NCBI GenBank assembly: GCA_003615045.1
Contig: ML014292.1
Coordinates: 1-36,777 of the forward strand
Reading direction: 5' to 3'
Length of the DNA stretch: 36,777 nucleotides
From: Caulochytrium protostelioides
Lineage: Eukaryota; Chytridiomycota; Caulochytriomycetes; Caulochytriales; Caulochytriaceae
Under the pieces are notes generated by a model. It made no database searches, was not told the DNA's origin, and saw only the letters and a program-made list of their open reading frames with translations. Shown one piece after another: positions 19,153 to 28,600 of this stretch. The translations under genes were made by a program, and so were the position numbers. Numbering within the stretch: position 1 is the stretch's first letter; every line of letters begins with the position of its first letter.

Positions 19153-20727
19153 ATGGCGCCGGTTCGGATGCCGATGCTGCCCGCCACGGCGGGCCATGCC
19201 ATTGACGCCGCCAACGGCCGCGTGCTCGGCACGGGTCCCGCGCTGGCGAACACCAGTGCGGCGGCCGTGAAGAGCAAGACTCCGGTAATCGCGCACGCCG
19301 AGGAGTATGCGCGCCTCAAGAAGGCTGGCGTGGCATTCGTCCGCGTGCTGTGGTGCGACACGGTCAACCTGGTCCGCACGAAAGTGATTCCGCTGCGCCG
19401 CTTCTTTGAGGACCGGCTCTCCACCCAGGGCATCCGCGACCAGCAGTGCCTGGCGGCGATGCCCGTGACGGGCGACGAAGTCCTCGCGGGATCGCCGAGC
19501 GGCGACCTGATCCTGATGCCGGACATGTCCACGCTGTGCATTATGCCTTACTACCCGTCGCACGCAAGCGTGTTCTGCTTCATGTATCTGCCGAACGGCC
19601 AGCCCTTTGCCTGCGATACCCGCGCCCTCGTCGCCCGCGTGCTGACCCGCGCGAAGCAGGAGTTTGATCTGACCTTCAACATGGGGTTCGAGCTCGAGTT
19701 CACGCTGTTTATGCGCAATGCCACCACGGGAGCCCGCGAGCCGTTGGACAAGGCGCTGTATGCTGAGAATTCGGCGCTCGATCCGTCCACCAGCGAGGTC
19801 CTAGACGACATGGTCATGATGCTCGAGGCCCAGGGCATCGCGGTCGAGGCCTACCACAAGGAAAGCGCTCCCGGCCAGTACGAGATCGTGCTCAAGTACA
19901 AGGAAGCGCTCGCGGCACTGGATGATCTGGTACGTGCGCGCACGACGCTGCGCCACGTCGCTAAGGCCCACGGGCTCGAGTGCTCCTTTATTCCCAAACC
20001 GTTCTCGGGCGAGGCCGGCAACAGCAACCACTGTCACATCTCGTTGAATCGCGGTGGCCGCAACATCTATGCCGACCCGCATCCAGCGCCCTCGATGCTC
20101 CCGATGGCGATGGGCTCGGGCACGTCGGTGGTGAGCGCGAGCGAGTCGACAAGCTCCGATGACGACGTCGACAGCGGCGTCGCCTCCGATTCGGGCCACG
20201 TGGTGATCTCGCAGGAGGCGCAGCACTTTATGGCGGGCGTGCTGCACCGCCTGATGCCGCTGACGGCGCTGCTCGCTCCGTCGTATGTGTCGTACGAGCG
20301 CCTCGTGCCGCAGATGTGGAGCGGCGCCTTCACAGTCTGGGGCCACGGCAATAAGGAAGCCGCGGTCCGCGCGGGCGACAACAACTTCGAGGTCAAGACT
20401 CTGGATGGGACGGCCAATCCGCATCTCGCCCTCGCAGGCGTGCTCGCCGCCGGACTGGACGGTCTACGCCAGCGCCTGGTGCTTCCGCCGCCGCTTCAGG
20501 ACGACCCGGCCACCCTGACGCAGGCCCAGCGCAATGCGATTCACTGCCAGTCGCTGCCATCGAGTCTGCTCATGGCGCTGACCCACCTGAAGGGCGATGC
20601 GTTGCTCGCCGACGTCCTGGGCCCGCGCTTGCTGAATACGTTCCTTCGCGTCAAGGAGGGCGAGTGCAAGCAGATCGATGTCATGCATGGCGCTGAGCGC
20701 TACGAGCTCTTTGTGCGTCGCTACTAA
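19153..20727 (+). CDS. Glutamine synthetase-like enzyme, GS-I/FluG type, 524 aa
   Basis: A glutamine synthetase fold protein of the type I/FluG class, not the usual eukaryotic GS-II. The N-terminal beta-grasp region covers about 45-140 (VLWCDTVNLVRTKVIP). The catalytic domain follows, with GFELEF (Glu180, Glu182), HKESAPGQYEI (Glu237, Glu244), NSNHCHISL (His293, His295) and VWGHGNKEAAVR. These match metal- and substrate-binding motifs of bacterial GS-I. In FEVKTLDGTANPHLAL the glutamate is Glu413; the residue two later, usually arginine in bacterial GS-I, is Lys415. An acidic/Ser-rich insertion occupies about 318-350. Such proteins may ligate ammonia or amines to glutamate; in Aspergillus FluG is needed for a developmental signal. 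The ATG at 19153 begins a normal N terminus after a pyrimidine-rich leader. Family is firm, substrate uncertain. Confidence 0.88.
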   Translation: MAPVRMPMLPATAGHAIDAANGRVLGTGPALANTSAAAVKSKTPVIAHAEEYARLKKAGVAFVRVLWCDTVNLVRTKVIPLRRFFEDRLSTQGIRDQQCLAAMPVTGDEVLAGSPSGDLILMPDMSTLCIMPYYPSHASVFCFMYLPNGQPFACDTRALVARVLTRAKQEFDLTFNMGFELEFTLFMRNATTGAREPLDKALYAENSALDPSTSEVLDDMVMMLEAQGIAVEAYHKESAPGQYEIVLKYKEALAALDDLVRARTTLRHVAKAHGLECSFIPKPFSGEAGNSNHCHISLNRGGRNIYADPHPAPSMLPMAMGSGTSVVSASESTSSDDDVDSGVASDSGHVVISQEAQHFMAGVLHRLMPLTALLAPSYVSYERLVPQMWSGAFTVWGHGNKEAAVRAGDNNFEVKTLDGTANPHLALAGVLAAGLDGLRQRLVLPPPLQDDPATLTQAQRNAIHCQSLPSSLLMALTHLKGDALLADVLGPRLLNTFLRVKEGECKQIDVMHGAERYELFVRRY

Positions 20728-21059
20728 GAAAAAAAAACCGTCGTTTTTTGCTGGCTCTTGCTAGGTCGATTTGGGCGCGGCTCACGTCAGCTCCAATCCT
20801 CATCCCCCCTACTCTCATTTAATCATCATCACTGATCTGACGCACTCACTCACCCGCATTCTCAACCGTTCAATCCCACTCAGGTTCACACCGTTCAATT
20901 TACTTCTTACTTGCCTTCAACGTCCTTTATGTTAGAAATCGCCCCCATTCAATACCCCTCTGGCATCATGACGAGCCTGACGCCGATGAAGGTGGCGCGA
21001 AAACCAGGCTTCAGAACTCGGCGCATGAATGATGTCGAGAGCGATGGATGGACGGCGGT
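20728..21059. other. Convergent 3' region of GS-like and Nudix genes
   Basis: 332 bp separate two converging genes. An A9 run follows the GS-like stop immediately (20729 on), then a T-rich patch, and the rest is unusually A/T-rich for the window. No gene is seen. Confidence 0.6.
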
Positions 21060-22262
21060 TCATTGGTGCGATCCGCCTGGCAGCATCGGCAGACGGCCAT
21101 CGGCGCGGAGCTCGCGAAAGAGCGCGAGCGCGGCCAACGCTTTCATGTCGCGCGTGGCGCGGTACAGGGTCTTGAGCGGCACCGCGCGCACGCGGATGCG
21201 TTCGCCCTCCTCGTGCAGTCCGAAGGAGCGGTTTTCGAGCTCGGCGAGCTGGGCGGCCGACAGCGTCTGGTGGACCGCATAGAGCCCGATGGACTCGTCG
21301 CACCCGCCCGCGGACGGATAAACGCCCTCGCCCGGCACGCGGCCGTCGGGACCGTATGCGAGGGCGGTTAAGTCGACGAGGTCCGACGCCCTCAGCACGA
21401 TCCCGCACTCTTCCTCGAGCTCCTTGGCCGCGGCGCCCGCGAGCTGCGCCTCCTGCGCGCGATCGTCCTCGCGGCCCGGCGCTTCGTCGAGCATTCCGGC
21501 GGGCAGCTCGGCCATCGTCGTCTGGGCGATGGGCACGCGCGGCTGCTCGACAAGCAGGACCCGGATCGCGTCGTCGTCGTCGACCGTTGCCGCCGTGTCG
21601 GACGCGGTCACGAGCACCAGCACGGCCGCCGCAGGGCCCCGCAGGAAGGTGATCCCAGCCACGGCATGGCCGCTGTCCTTCCAGGTCACGTGCGCCGTGG
21701 CTTTGCAGAACAGCAGCCGGCCCGGCTGGCCGTCGCCGCGCGCGGGCGTCTGGTCGACGTCTGTGACGGTGATGCCGTGCACGACGAAGCGGTCGTCGGC
21801 GCCGAACGTCGCCGCGAGGCGGGACCGCCACCGCCGGAAGGGCGCGAACTGCTCGACGCTCTCGAGCACGGCGCCGGCGTCATCGCCGCCACGCACTGCG
21901 GCGCCGTCGGTCGCGTGCGGCGCGCACGCGAGGACGACCGGGATTGCGGACATGGCGCGGGCTGTCGGCGTCTGATGGGGCCGGCCGGTCGGCGTCGGAG
22001 TCGGAGTCGGAGTCGGATCAGACAGGCCGGTGGTGGCGTCGAAGCGGCCGCTGCGGCGCGTCGACAACGAGGTCAACCGGAGCGAGACCAATCGGCGCGT
22101 CGCGTCGGCCAAGATCGAGGAGGACGCGTGCACAACGCCTGGCCCCCAGGGCAGCCGCGCGTCGCTCCCACGGGAAAGCCAGCGGTGCGGACGCCCGATC
22201 CGCCGCATAAATCGAAGGCCGCCGCTCGGTGTCCGCGCTCGGGTCGCGCTGAGGCAGAACAT
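21060..22262 (-). CDS. Nudix hydrolase, ADP-sugar diphosphatase-like (NUDX14-type), 400 aa
   Basis: Nudix enzymes cleave nucleoside diphosphates linked to another moiety. The catalytic box starts at Gly256 in ELPAGMLDE and ends with KELEEECGIV (residues 280-289), carrying the essential glutamates 283-285. The classical box has arginine where this has Lys280, and about ten residues are inserted between the Gly and the Glu-rich half. The wording of LPAGMLD and the overall layout recall ADP-sugar diphosphatases such as plant NUDX14. Residues 1-80 are rich in Arg and Ser with few acidic residues (MFCLSATRARTPSGGLRFMR at the start), as in a mitochondrial presequence. A Pro-Thr repeat links it to the enzyme. 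Starting at Met104 (21953) would give a cytosolic form, so dual targeting by alternative starts is possible. A CACGTG is 86 bp upstream. Confidence 0.85.
   Translation of the reverse strand: MFCLSATRARTPSGGLRFMRRIGRPHRWLSRGSDARLPWGPGVVHASSSILADATRRLVSLRLTSLSTRRSGRFDATTGLSDPTPTPTPTPTGRPHQTPTARAMSAIPVVLACAPHATDGAAVRGGDDAGAVLESVEQFAPFRRWRSRLAATFGADDRFVVHGITVTDVDQTPARGDGQPGRLLFCKATAHVTWKDSGHAVAGITFLRGPAAAVLVLVTASDTAATVDDDDAIRVLLVEQPRVPIAQTTMAELPAGMLDEAPGREDDRAQEAQLAGAAAKELEEECGIVLRASDLVDLTALAYGPDGRVPGEGVYPSAGGCDESIGLYAVHQTLSAAQLAELENRSFGLHEEGERIRVRAVPLKTLYRATRDMKALAALALFRELRADGRLPMLPGGSHQ
21994..22017. repeat. (GTCGGA)4 hexamer repeat in the Nudix gene
   Basis: Four perfect hexamers encode the Pro-Thr linker between the presequence-like region and the enzyme domain. 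Confidence 0.9.
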
Positions 22263-22793
22263 GTCTCCAGTGGTGGTGGTGGTGGTGGTGGCGGCTGTTC
22301 ATCGCGACGGCGTCGACGGCTACGGCGTCATGGTGGCGCCCGCGACTCACGTGCCGGACCGGCGATCTGCGATGGTGGCGCGATGGGCGAACGGGCGCCG
22401 GGGACTCCCGGAAGCCCCGGATGGTCCACCCCTTCCTTCTTACGCGTGCAGGGGTTTCCCGCTTCCCGCAGCCAGGATGCCCCCTCAGCCATACCCCTAC
22501 CTCGGGGCTCCGCCGTGACGCAGGAACCCTTCGAGTCGCCCTTCGACGCGATCAGCGCTGTCGATGTGCACCAGATTCGACATCGCGTTCCAGAGGTCGG
22601 TCCAACAGGCATTGGCCGCCTTCGACGTGCACGCGACATAAAAAAACGCTTGTATCTGACGGCTTCTCGCCGTAGGGGTCGACTACCGATGCCTTCACAG
22701 CCGCTGCACAAGCGCTCAAGGTGCTTCAGGCTTCCATGGACGTCACGGTATATACAACAGAAATTGAAATCTCCGAGAATGTGGTATCCTAAA
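22263..22793. other. Intergenic region between HAUS3-like and Nudix genes
   Basis: This is the Nudix promoter side and the HAUS3-like 3' flank. It contains a TGG triplet run at 22271-22290 and a CACGTG at 22348-22353. On the minus strand a TATATAC lies near 22750, downstream of the HAUS3-like stop. No separate gene is supported. Confidence 0.5.
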
Positions 22794-24755
22794 TCATGCG
22801 GGGTCATCGCCGCCCGCCGCCGATGGGGACCCAAGGCCCTGCTGCACCTCCTGGACTTGAGGCTGCAGCAAGCTCACAAGCTCGCGGAGCGTACGCTCGC
22901 GCTCAGCCAAGGCCGCCGGCTGCGTGACCCGCCAGCGGGTCGCCGCGCCATGATAGAGGGATCGCATCGCGGCGCGCGAGGCGGCGTGGCCGTCACGCAG
23001 CGCATTGAGCGCCGCGGCGCGGGCCGAGGCCGAGGCGGCCGCCGCGTCAGTCCACTTCCGCTGCGCGGCTTGCGCCGCCTGCACCACCGCCTGCGGATCA
23101 GCGGGGTCGCCGGGGTCGGCCACGAGGCGGGTGTCCGAGAGCGCCGTCCGCAGGTGGTGCAGCAGCGTGGCCGGCCGCGGTGCGGGATCTGAAGGCGCGT
23201 CGGCGTCAGCGGCATCAGGGTTCGCCGCGCATGTCTCGACGGGCTGAGGGAGGTCGTCATAGAAGGCCGTGAGGCTGTGGACGTGCTGGCGGAGCACCTC
23301 ATGCTCGGCCTCGACGGCCTGCGCCAGCAGCCGCTGCCGCGCATACTGGGCGACCTGGTGCTGCATGAGCTCCCGCTGCGCCTGCTGCAGCTGCTTGATG
23401 CAGTGTGCGCGCGCCGTCGTCTCGACGTCCATCAGCGCCGTCATGAGGCTGTCCGCCATCGCCTCCCGGCACGCCGCCGCGGGGTCTGTTGGCCGTGGCG
23501 CCGACGGGCGGGACGCGTGAGCGGCCGCGGGGCCGCCATCCACGACCGCTTCATAGGCGTCGGCCAGACGGCGGTAGCTGGCGGGCACCGCCTCGAGCAG
23601 GCGCTGCCACTCGGCCCAGCCAGCCGCCACAACCGGGTCGGTGCGCTGCTCGTCGATCGTGGCATCCAGCGAAGCGAGCTGCGCCGCGACGAGGCGGTAC
23701 CCCTCGGCCACGACGGCGGCGAGCTGGCTTTCGGCGTCCGCAAGCTCCACAAAGCGCTGCTGCGCGCTGTCGGCGGCATGCACGAGCGCCGTCGCAGCGA
23801 CCGAGCGGGACTGCTGTGCCACGCCGCGGCGTGCATGATCGAGGGCGGCCGCGGCCGACTGCAAACATTGACGGGTGGCGCCGTCGCTGGGAGGCGCGGC
23901 GTCCGCGGCCGTGGCGATCGCCGAATCGGGCGCGGGGGCCGCGCCGGCGGGCTCGGCGGCGGGTTCCATGGTGGTAGCGCGGCGCAGTCGGTCGCGGCAG
24001 ACGGTCTCATCACGGAGCTGCTGCTCCAGCAAGCGGCACGCGCGGTCCACCGCATCGATCTGCTCATCGAGCACGGCCAACTGGCGATGCACGACATCGT
24101 CGCTTTCCATCGCGTGCGGGGCCTCGGTCTCCGGGGGCGACGCGGCGGGCGGGACCGTCGACGGGCGCGGCGGCGCCGCGTCTGTCGCTGCAGCTGCGGG
24201 AAGCGGTTCACTGAGCCACGACGGCACGAGACCCTCGGCCACGAGTTCTTGGTACGCGCTCGCCTCTGCGGGCGTCAGCACCTCCCATCCCTGCCGTGGC
24301 CGGTCAGCAGCAGCCGCCGCCGCCGCCGCCGGGGTCGTGGCAGCCGCAGCCGTAGCATAGGCGGCGGCGGCGGCGGCGGGCGGCGTGGAGGGCTGGAAGG
24401 CGACGGCGAGCCATGCAAGATAGACGGCGCTCGGCGGGTCATGGGCGGCGGCGTCGAGGGGTCGACGCCACGCATGCTGCTGCACGGGCGTGGCGCCAGC
24501 GGCCGTGATCGCCGACGCGACATCGGCCGCGAGTTGCTCGGCCGTCGTCCACCGGCGCTCGATCGCCGCATCCGCCTCCGCATCCGCATCAACCGCAGGA
24601 CACGTGTCGATGGCCATGTCTGCCGGAGCGTCGCCCGAATGGTGCAGCGGAGCGGCATCGGCGTCCGCCCATTTCCGAGGAGGCCGATTCAACCGTGGCG
24701 GGGCCATGGATGCCGGCGGCGGCCAGCGAACCCCGCCGGGCGGACCAGCCAGCAT
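22794..24755 (-). CDS. HAUS augmin-like complex subunit 3 (HAUS3/Dgt3-like), 653 aa
   Basis: Augmin binds existing spindle microtubules and recruits gamma-tubulin to branch new ones; HAUS3 belongs to the HAUS1/3/4/5 subcomplex. The assignment rests on the N-terminal pattern and coiled coil. An N-terminal helix (AEQLAADVASAITAAG, about 72-87) is followed by AVYLAWLAVAF (about 110-120). After an Ala-rich insertion comes VLTPAEASAYQELVAEG (about 159-175), which parallels human HAUS3 around its WFC...VLSERELEAF segment. The rest is mostly helical, with QRELMQHQVAQYARQRLLAQ and what follows (about 456-498) matching the Arg-Gln-Glu-Leu coiled coil of HAUS3 in spacing. Human HAUS3 is about 600 residues, so length fits once Ala/Pro insertions are counted. 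The ATG at 24755 is used; the longer frame begins with GTG. The match is from memory and should be treated as probable. Confidence 0.65.
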   Translation of the reverse strand: MLAGPPGGVRWPPPASMAPPRLNRPPRKWADADAAPLHHSGDAPADMAIDTCPAVDADAEADAAIERRWTTAEQLAADVASAITAAGATPVQQHAWRRPLDAAAHDPPSAVYLAWLAVAFQPSTPPAAAAAAYATAAAATTPAAAAAAAADRPRQGWEVLTPAEASAYQELVAEGLVPSWLSEPLPAAAATDAAPPRPSTVPPAASPPETEAPHAMESDDVVHRQLAVLDEQIDAVDRACRLLEQQLRDETVCRDRLRRATTMEPAAEPAGAAPAPDSAIATAADAAPPSDGATRQCLQSAAAALDHARRGVAQQSRSVAATALVHAADSAQQRFVELADAESQLAAVVAEGYRLVAAQLASLDATIDEQRTDPVVAAGWAEWQRLLEAVPASYRRLADAYEAVVDGGPAAAHASRPSAPRPTDPAAACREAMADSLMTALMDVETTARAHCIKQLQQAQRELMQHQVAQYARQRLLAQAVEAEHEVLRQHVHSLTAFYDDLPQPVETCAANPDAADADAPSDPAPRPATLLHHLRTALSDTRLVADPGDPADPQAVVQAAQAAQRKWTDAAAASASARAAALNALRDGHAASRAAMRSLYHGAATRWRVTQPAALAERERTLRELVSLLQPQVQEVQQGLGSPSAAGGDDPA

Positions 24756-25645
24756 AATGGGGAGGCGCCGACGGATCCCGGACGTGCTCGCCGAAGCGAC
24801 AGGCGACGGCCGCGGGGATTCGGACGTTCGGCGGAACGTGGCAAGCACGTGACCGGCACGGGGTCCACTTCTCAGGCAGAGGCGCGCGCGTCGAGCGCCG
24901 GCCAGTCGCGGTCGTCACGAGAGAATCAATTCAAGCGGCACGGCGGTCATGGCCGTGGCCAGAGGGGTGTCGAACGCGCGATCGGGCATCGGACTTGAGG
25001 CTTTCAGCGCAAGCCCGTCGAGGCGGCGAAGCAGAACCCGCCGCTGTAGCTCCCATCGGCCCATCGGTGCGTTCGCTCTCGTCGTATCGTCTGCCGCTGG
25101 CCGTCGCAAGAGGGCGCTGCCGCTTTCATTGCTCGCGAGCGGAGTTCCGTCGGAGTTCCGTCGGAATTCCGTCCACGTGGTCTTGCGGCACGGGGTGGAT
25201 TCCAGGCACAGCGACCATGCCGATGTCCGTGGACCGTCACACACGACCCCGAGGGACCCCCCAAGCAAAGCTCCGCTCAATGACGACGGCAACTATCGAC
25301 CGGTGGCGCCAGCGTGCCGCCCGACGTGGCGTGACCGCCGACGTGTGGCGTTGGTTGCCTCCCGACCAAACGTCGCTGCGCCACAGCGCTGGAAGTGACC
25401 CCGAGCCGCAAGCACCGTCATCATGCCTCTTCGATCGTCGCCCCAGCAGATCTCCCAACGGCGCGTCGGAGCCATCGTCGACATCAGTCCCAGTCAACCA
25501 TGCAGCAGTACATTCATACAGAACCAGAGAAATGATAGGATCGCATCCACAATAGGAGAGCCCTGAGCGCTGAGCGCTGAGCCATGGCGATACTCCCCTC
25601 AACCAGGCTACGCCATATCCGAGTCGGTGAGGACGACCCATCCAG
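24756..25645. other. Intergenic region between Ndt80-like 3' end and HAUS3-like start
   Basis: No gene is supported. A CACGTG at 24846-24851 lies 91 bp upstream of the HAUS3-like ATG. Another at 25175-25180 follows an 11-bp tandem repeat listed separately. A GAGCGCT repeat sits near 25565-25583, close to the 3' end of the Ndt80-like gene. Confidence 0.5.
25141..25173. repeat. Three 11-bp tandem repeats next to a G-box
   Basis: GGAGTTCCGTC occurs twice and GGAATTCCGTC once in direct tandem. Two bases after the array is CACGTGG. The array is 390 bp upstream of the HAUS3-like ATG and may be regulatory. Confidence 0.7.
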
Positions 25646-28600
25646 CTAGCACGCGCGAGCGATCGGCTGCGGGCTTGGGGTCTCCCGCCGCGACAGCGCG
25701 AGCACATCGGCGCCCGCCGCGGCTGGCGGGGCCGGTGCCGACGCGGTCGGGGGCGCCGACCCCGCCGGCGGCGGCGCGTCCATGGTGGGCGCCACATACG
25801 CGCTCGACGCGTGATACCGCTCCGCATGATCGTGCTTGCTGCCGGCCTGCGCCAGCGGCGACCGCGGCCGGTGACGGCGAAGCCCGGTTGCGGCAGGACC
25901 CGTCTCGACCTTGAAGCTCTCGCGATCCGTTCCGGAGACGGACGCGCGGGCCGATGGCGCTGAAGGCCCTGCCGAGCGCGGCGTCACCGGCCCGCCGGCT
26001 GTCATCGGATGCGGCGACCGCGGTGGGGCAACATCGATCGACATCGGGGATGCCGTTGACCCGCGCTGCGGGCTCGGCAGCACGGACGCCGCCGGTGGTG
26101 GCCAAGGAGCGTCGCTCGGCCCGCTGACGCTGCCGCGGTGGCCGAGCGTCGGGCTCAGGCTTGCGGTCGCGGTTGCCGCGGCGCCCGGATCCGAGGACTC
26201 GGCGCCGCCGCCGCTATGAAGCGGCGGGCCCTGCAGCATTGTCCGCATAGACGGCAGCCGCCGACTCGCGTCATGGGACGACGCGGTGGACGGCCGCACG
26301 GCCGGCGAAGCCGGCGCGGACGCCGACACGGGTGCAACGCGCGCGCTCGACGGGCCGATCGATGGGAGCGCAGGGGGTCGTGTGCGGCCCAGCGGGGACG
26401 CGGATGGCGAGGAGGACGGCGAAACGGTAGCGTGGCTGTGGCCTTGACCGTGTGACGGCGGGAAGTAGCTGCTACTGCTGCCGTGCGGCGGATGGCCCGA
26501 TGACGCCATAGGATGCGAGGCGGCTGCAGCGGCGGGGACTGCAGATGATGCCGGCGCCGACAGATGGCCGGTCGGCTGCAGGCTTCCCGAGTCGCGCATC
26601 GGCGCTGGCCCATACCGCGGGTGGTGCGAGGGGTGGTGCATCGACGGCGGCAGTGGCGGCGCGGCAGGATAAGCCTGAGTCATGCTGCTGCTGGCGGGTG
26701 GGTGCAGCGGGTAGTACGCAGGGTGGAGGTGCGCGGTATGCGAGGCCGACGGCGGCGGCGGCCCATAGCCAAAGTGGCTTGGTGGTGGGGGTCCAGAGAC
26801 GAACGAAGGGGCATGCGGATGGGGGTGCGCGTAGCCAAGCTCCATGCTGGTTGCATGTGGTGCGGGATGCACGGGTGCCATCGGCGCGGCGTGCATGGGT
26901 GGCGCCGGATGCGCATGCATATGAGCTTGCGGATGAGCTTGCTGATGAGCATGTGCATGAGTATGAGTATGAGCATGAGCTGGCATCGGCGCGGGTATCT
27001 TCATCGGCGGAGGCCCGTTCGTGGCCGCTGGACCGCCACTCAGGTGGGCGTTCGAGAGCATCGGGCTCGTCGAGCACGACGGCGCGGGGGTGCTCGTGCC
27101 TGTCGTCGCGTCAGCGCCTGTCGCCGTATCGTGCGTCGGCGTCGGTGTCGGCGTCGGCCGGTGCGAGGGCGGCGCGACCATCCGCATCGATGGCGGCGTC
27201 GGCGCGCGTGGCGTCGAGGGTGCGACGGACGCCGGGGCGTACGGCATCGGAACGTCATGCTGCTGTGGCGGCGCTTGGGAGTGCTGCGTATGCTGTGGGT
27301 AAGGATGCCCGTGCAGATGCGACGTGGCGGGAGGTGGCGGCGGCATGCCCGCCTGTGGCGGCGGCGGCGGTGTGCCACAGAGAACCGGATACGTGTGGTA
27401 GTGCCCCGCGGGCGGCGGCGGGTGGCCATGCTGATGCGGATGGCCGTGGTATCCATGACTCAGCGCCGGACCCCCAGCACCGCCGCTGTGGTACATGGAC
27501 GCGTAGCTGCTGCTCGTGCTGCCGGACCGCGGCCCCATTGGCGGTGGCGCCGGCGCCGGCGGCATGGGTGCGTCGTGCATGGGCGGGTCATACATGGGAT
27601 CATGGTGCATCATGGGCCGCGCGCCCATCCCGACCGAGCCATGGGACGGATGGGTGCCGCCGGGCGTTGGCGGGCCGTAGCTCATGCTCGGGTGGGCGCC
27701 GGCACCGTGGACCATGCCGGGAGGCGGCCCGTGGGTGCGCGGGTGGCCGAGGTGCCCGAGCAAGCAGGTTTCCGAGACGCCGGGCACGCCGTTCATCCCG
27801 GCGGCCGCACCGTCGCCCAGGTGACGGCCCTGGCTGGCGTAGTGACCCGGCGCGCGGCCGCGCACCACCAGCGGGTGCGAAATGGCCTCGGCAATCGGAA
27901 TCGGCTGCGGCACGCGCTGGCCATGATTGCCGCTCGTGCTGGACCGCGATTTCGACCCGTCGCCCGCATCGGTCTCCGTGTCACCGCCTGCGGGCTCGTG
28001 CTTGATGGCCACGTCGCCAGCATCGTCCTCGGCCACATCGCCGTAGAGCGTAAACACGAGCATGTGGTAGCACTGCGTCGCACGACGGCGGCCGTTGTTG
28101 GCGGTGGCCGACTTGAACTGGAGACGCTCGAAACAGGCCATGTGGAGCGGATCCGAGCCTGGCAGACCGAGGCGGATACTCCCGTCCGGCCCGACAATCG
28201 CAGCCGCGCTGCTCGTGCTGTAGGGCGTGTAGCCGCCGCCCAGGCTACCACCCAGGCTACCACCTAACCCGTGCGCGGCCATTTCGTCCCGCGGGTCCGG
28301 GAGCGGGTAGCACGGCAGCAGGGCTGGCGCCGTCTGGGGGCCCTTGTCACGTTTGGCCGTATGCTGGACCAACTCGACTTTTCGGTGACTAATTGACGTG
28401 CTGCGGGCCGATACGCCGAGCAAGCATCGGTTGATTCGGATCAGCTGGCCCTTCTGGCCTTTGATATAGATGGGTAAGCTGCCATGGGTCGGCGTCGGCG
28501 TCGCCGCTGCCGAAGCGCCCTCGCCGCCCTCGCTACCCGGTGCCGGCGGATGCCGTGGGGTGACGCGGTAGCTGACCGAGACTTGAAAGTAGTTGCGGCG

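Noticed and set aside
9230-24755. Functional clustering of kinesin-4 and HAUS3-like genes as a spindle module
   Set aside because: They are about 8 kb apart with three unrelated metabolic genes between them. Co-location is most simply chance.
23277-24998. 573-codon plus-strand frame opposite the HAUS3-like gene
   Set aside because: Arg/Gly-rich with no domain. The opposite strand gives a consistent coiled-coil protein.
26545-28267. Long plus-strand open frames opposite the Ndt80-like gene
   Set aside because: They are antisense shadows: strong GC bias at third codon positions removes stops on the opposite strand. Translations are Arg/Gly/Ala-rich without motifs.
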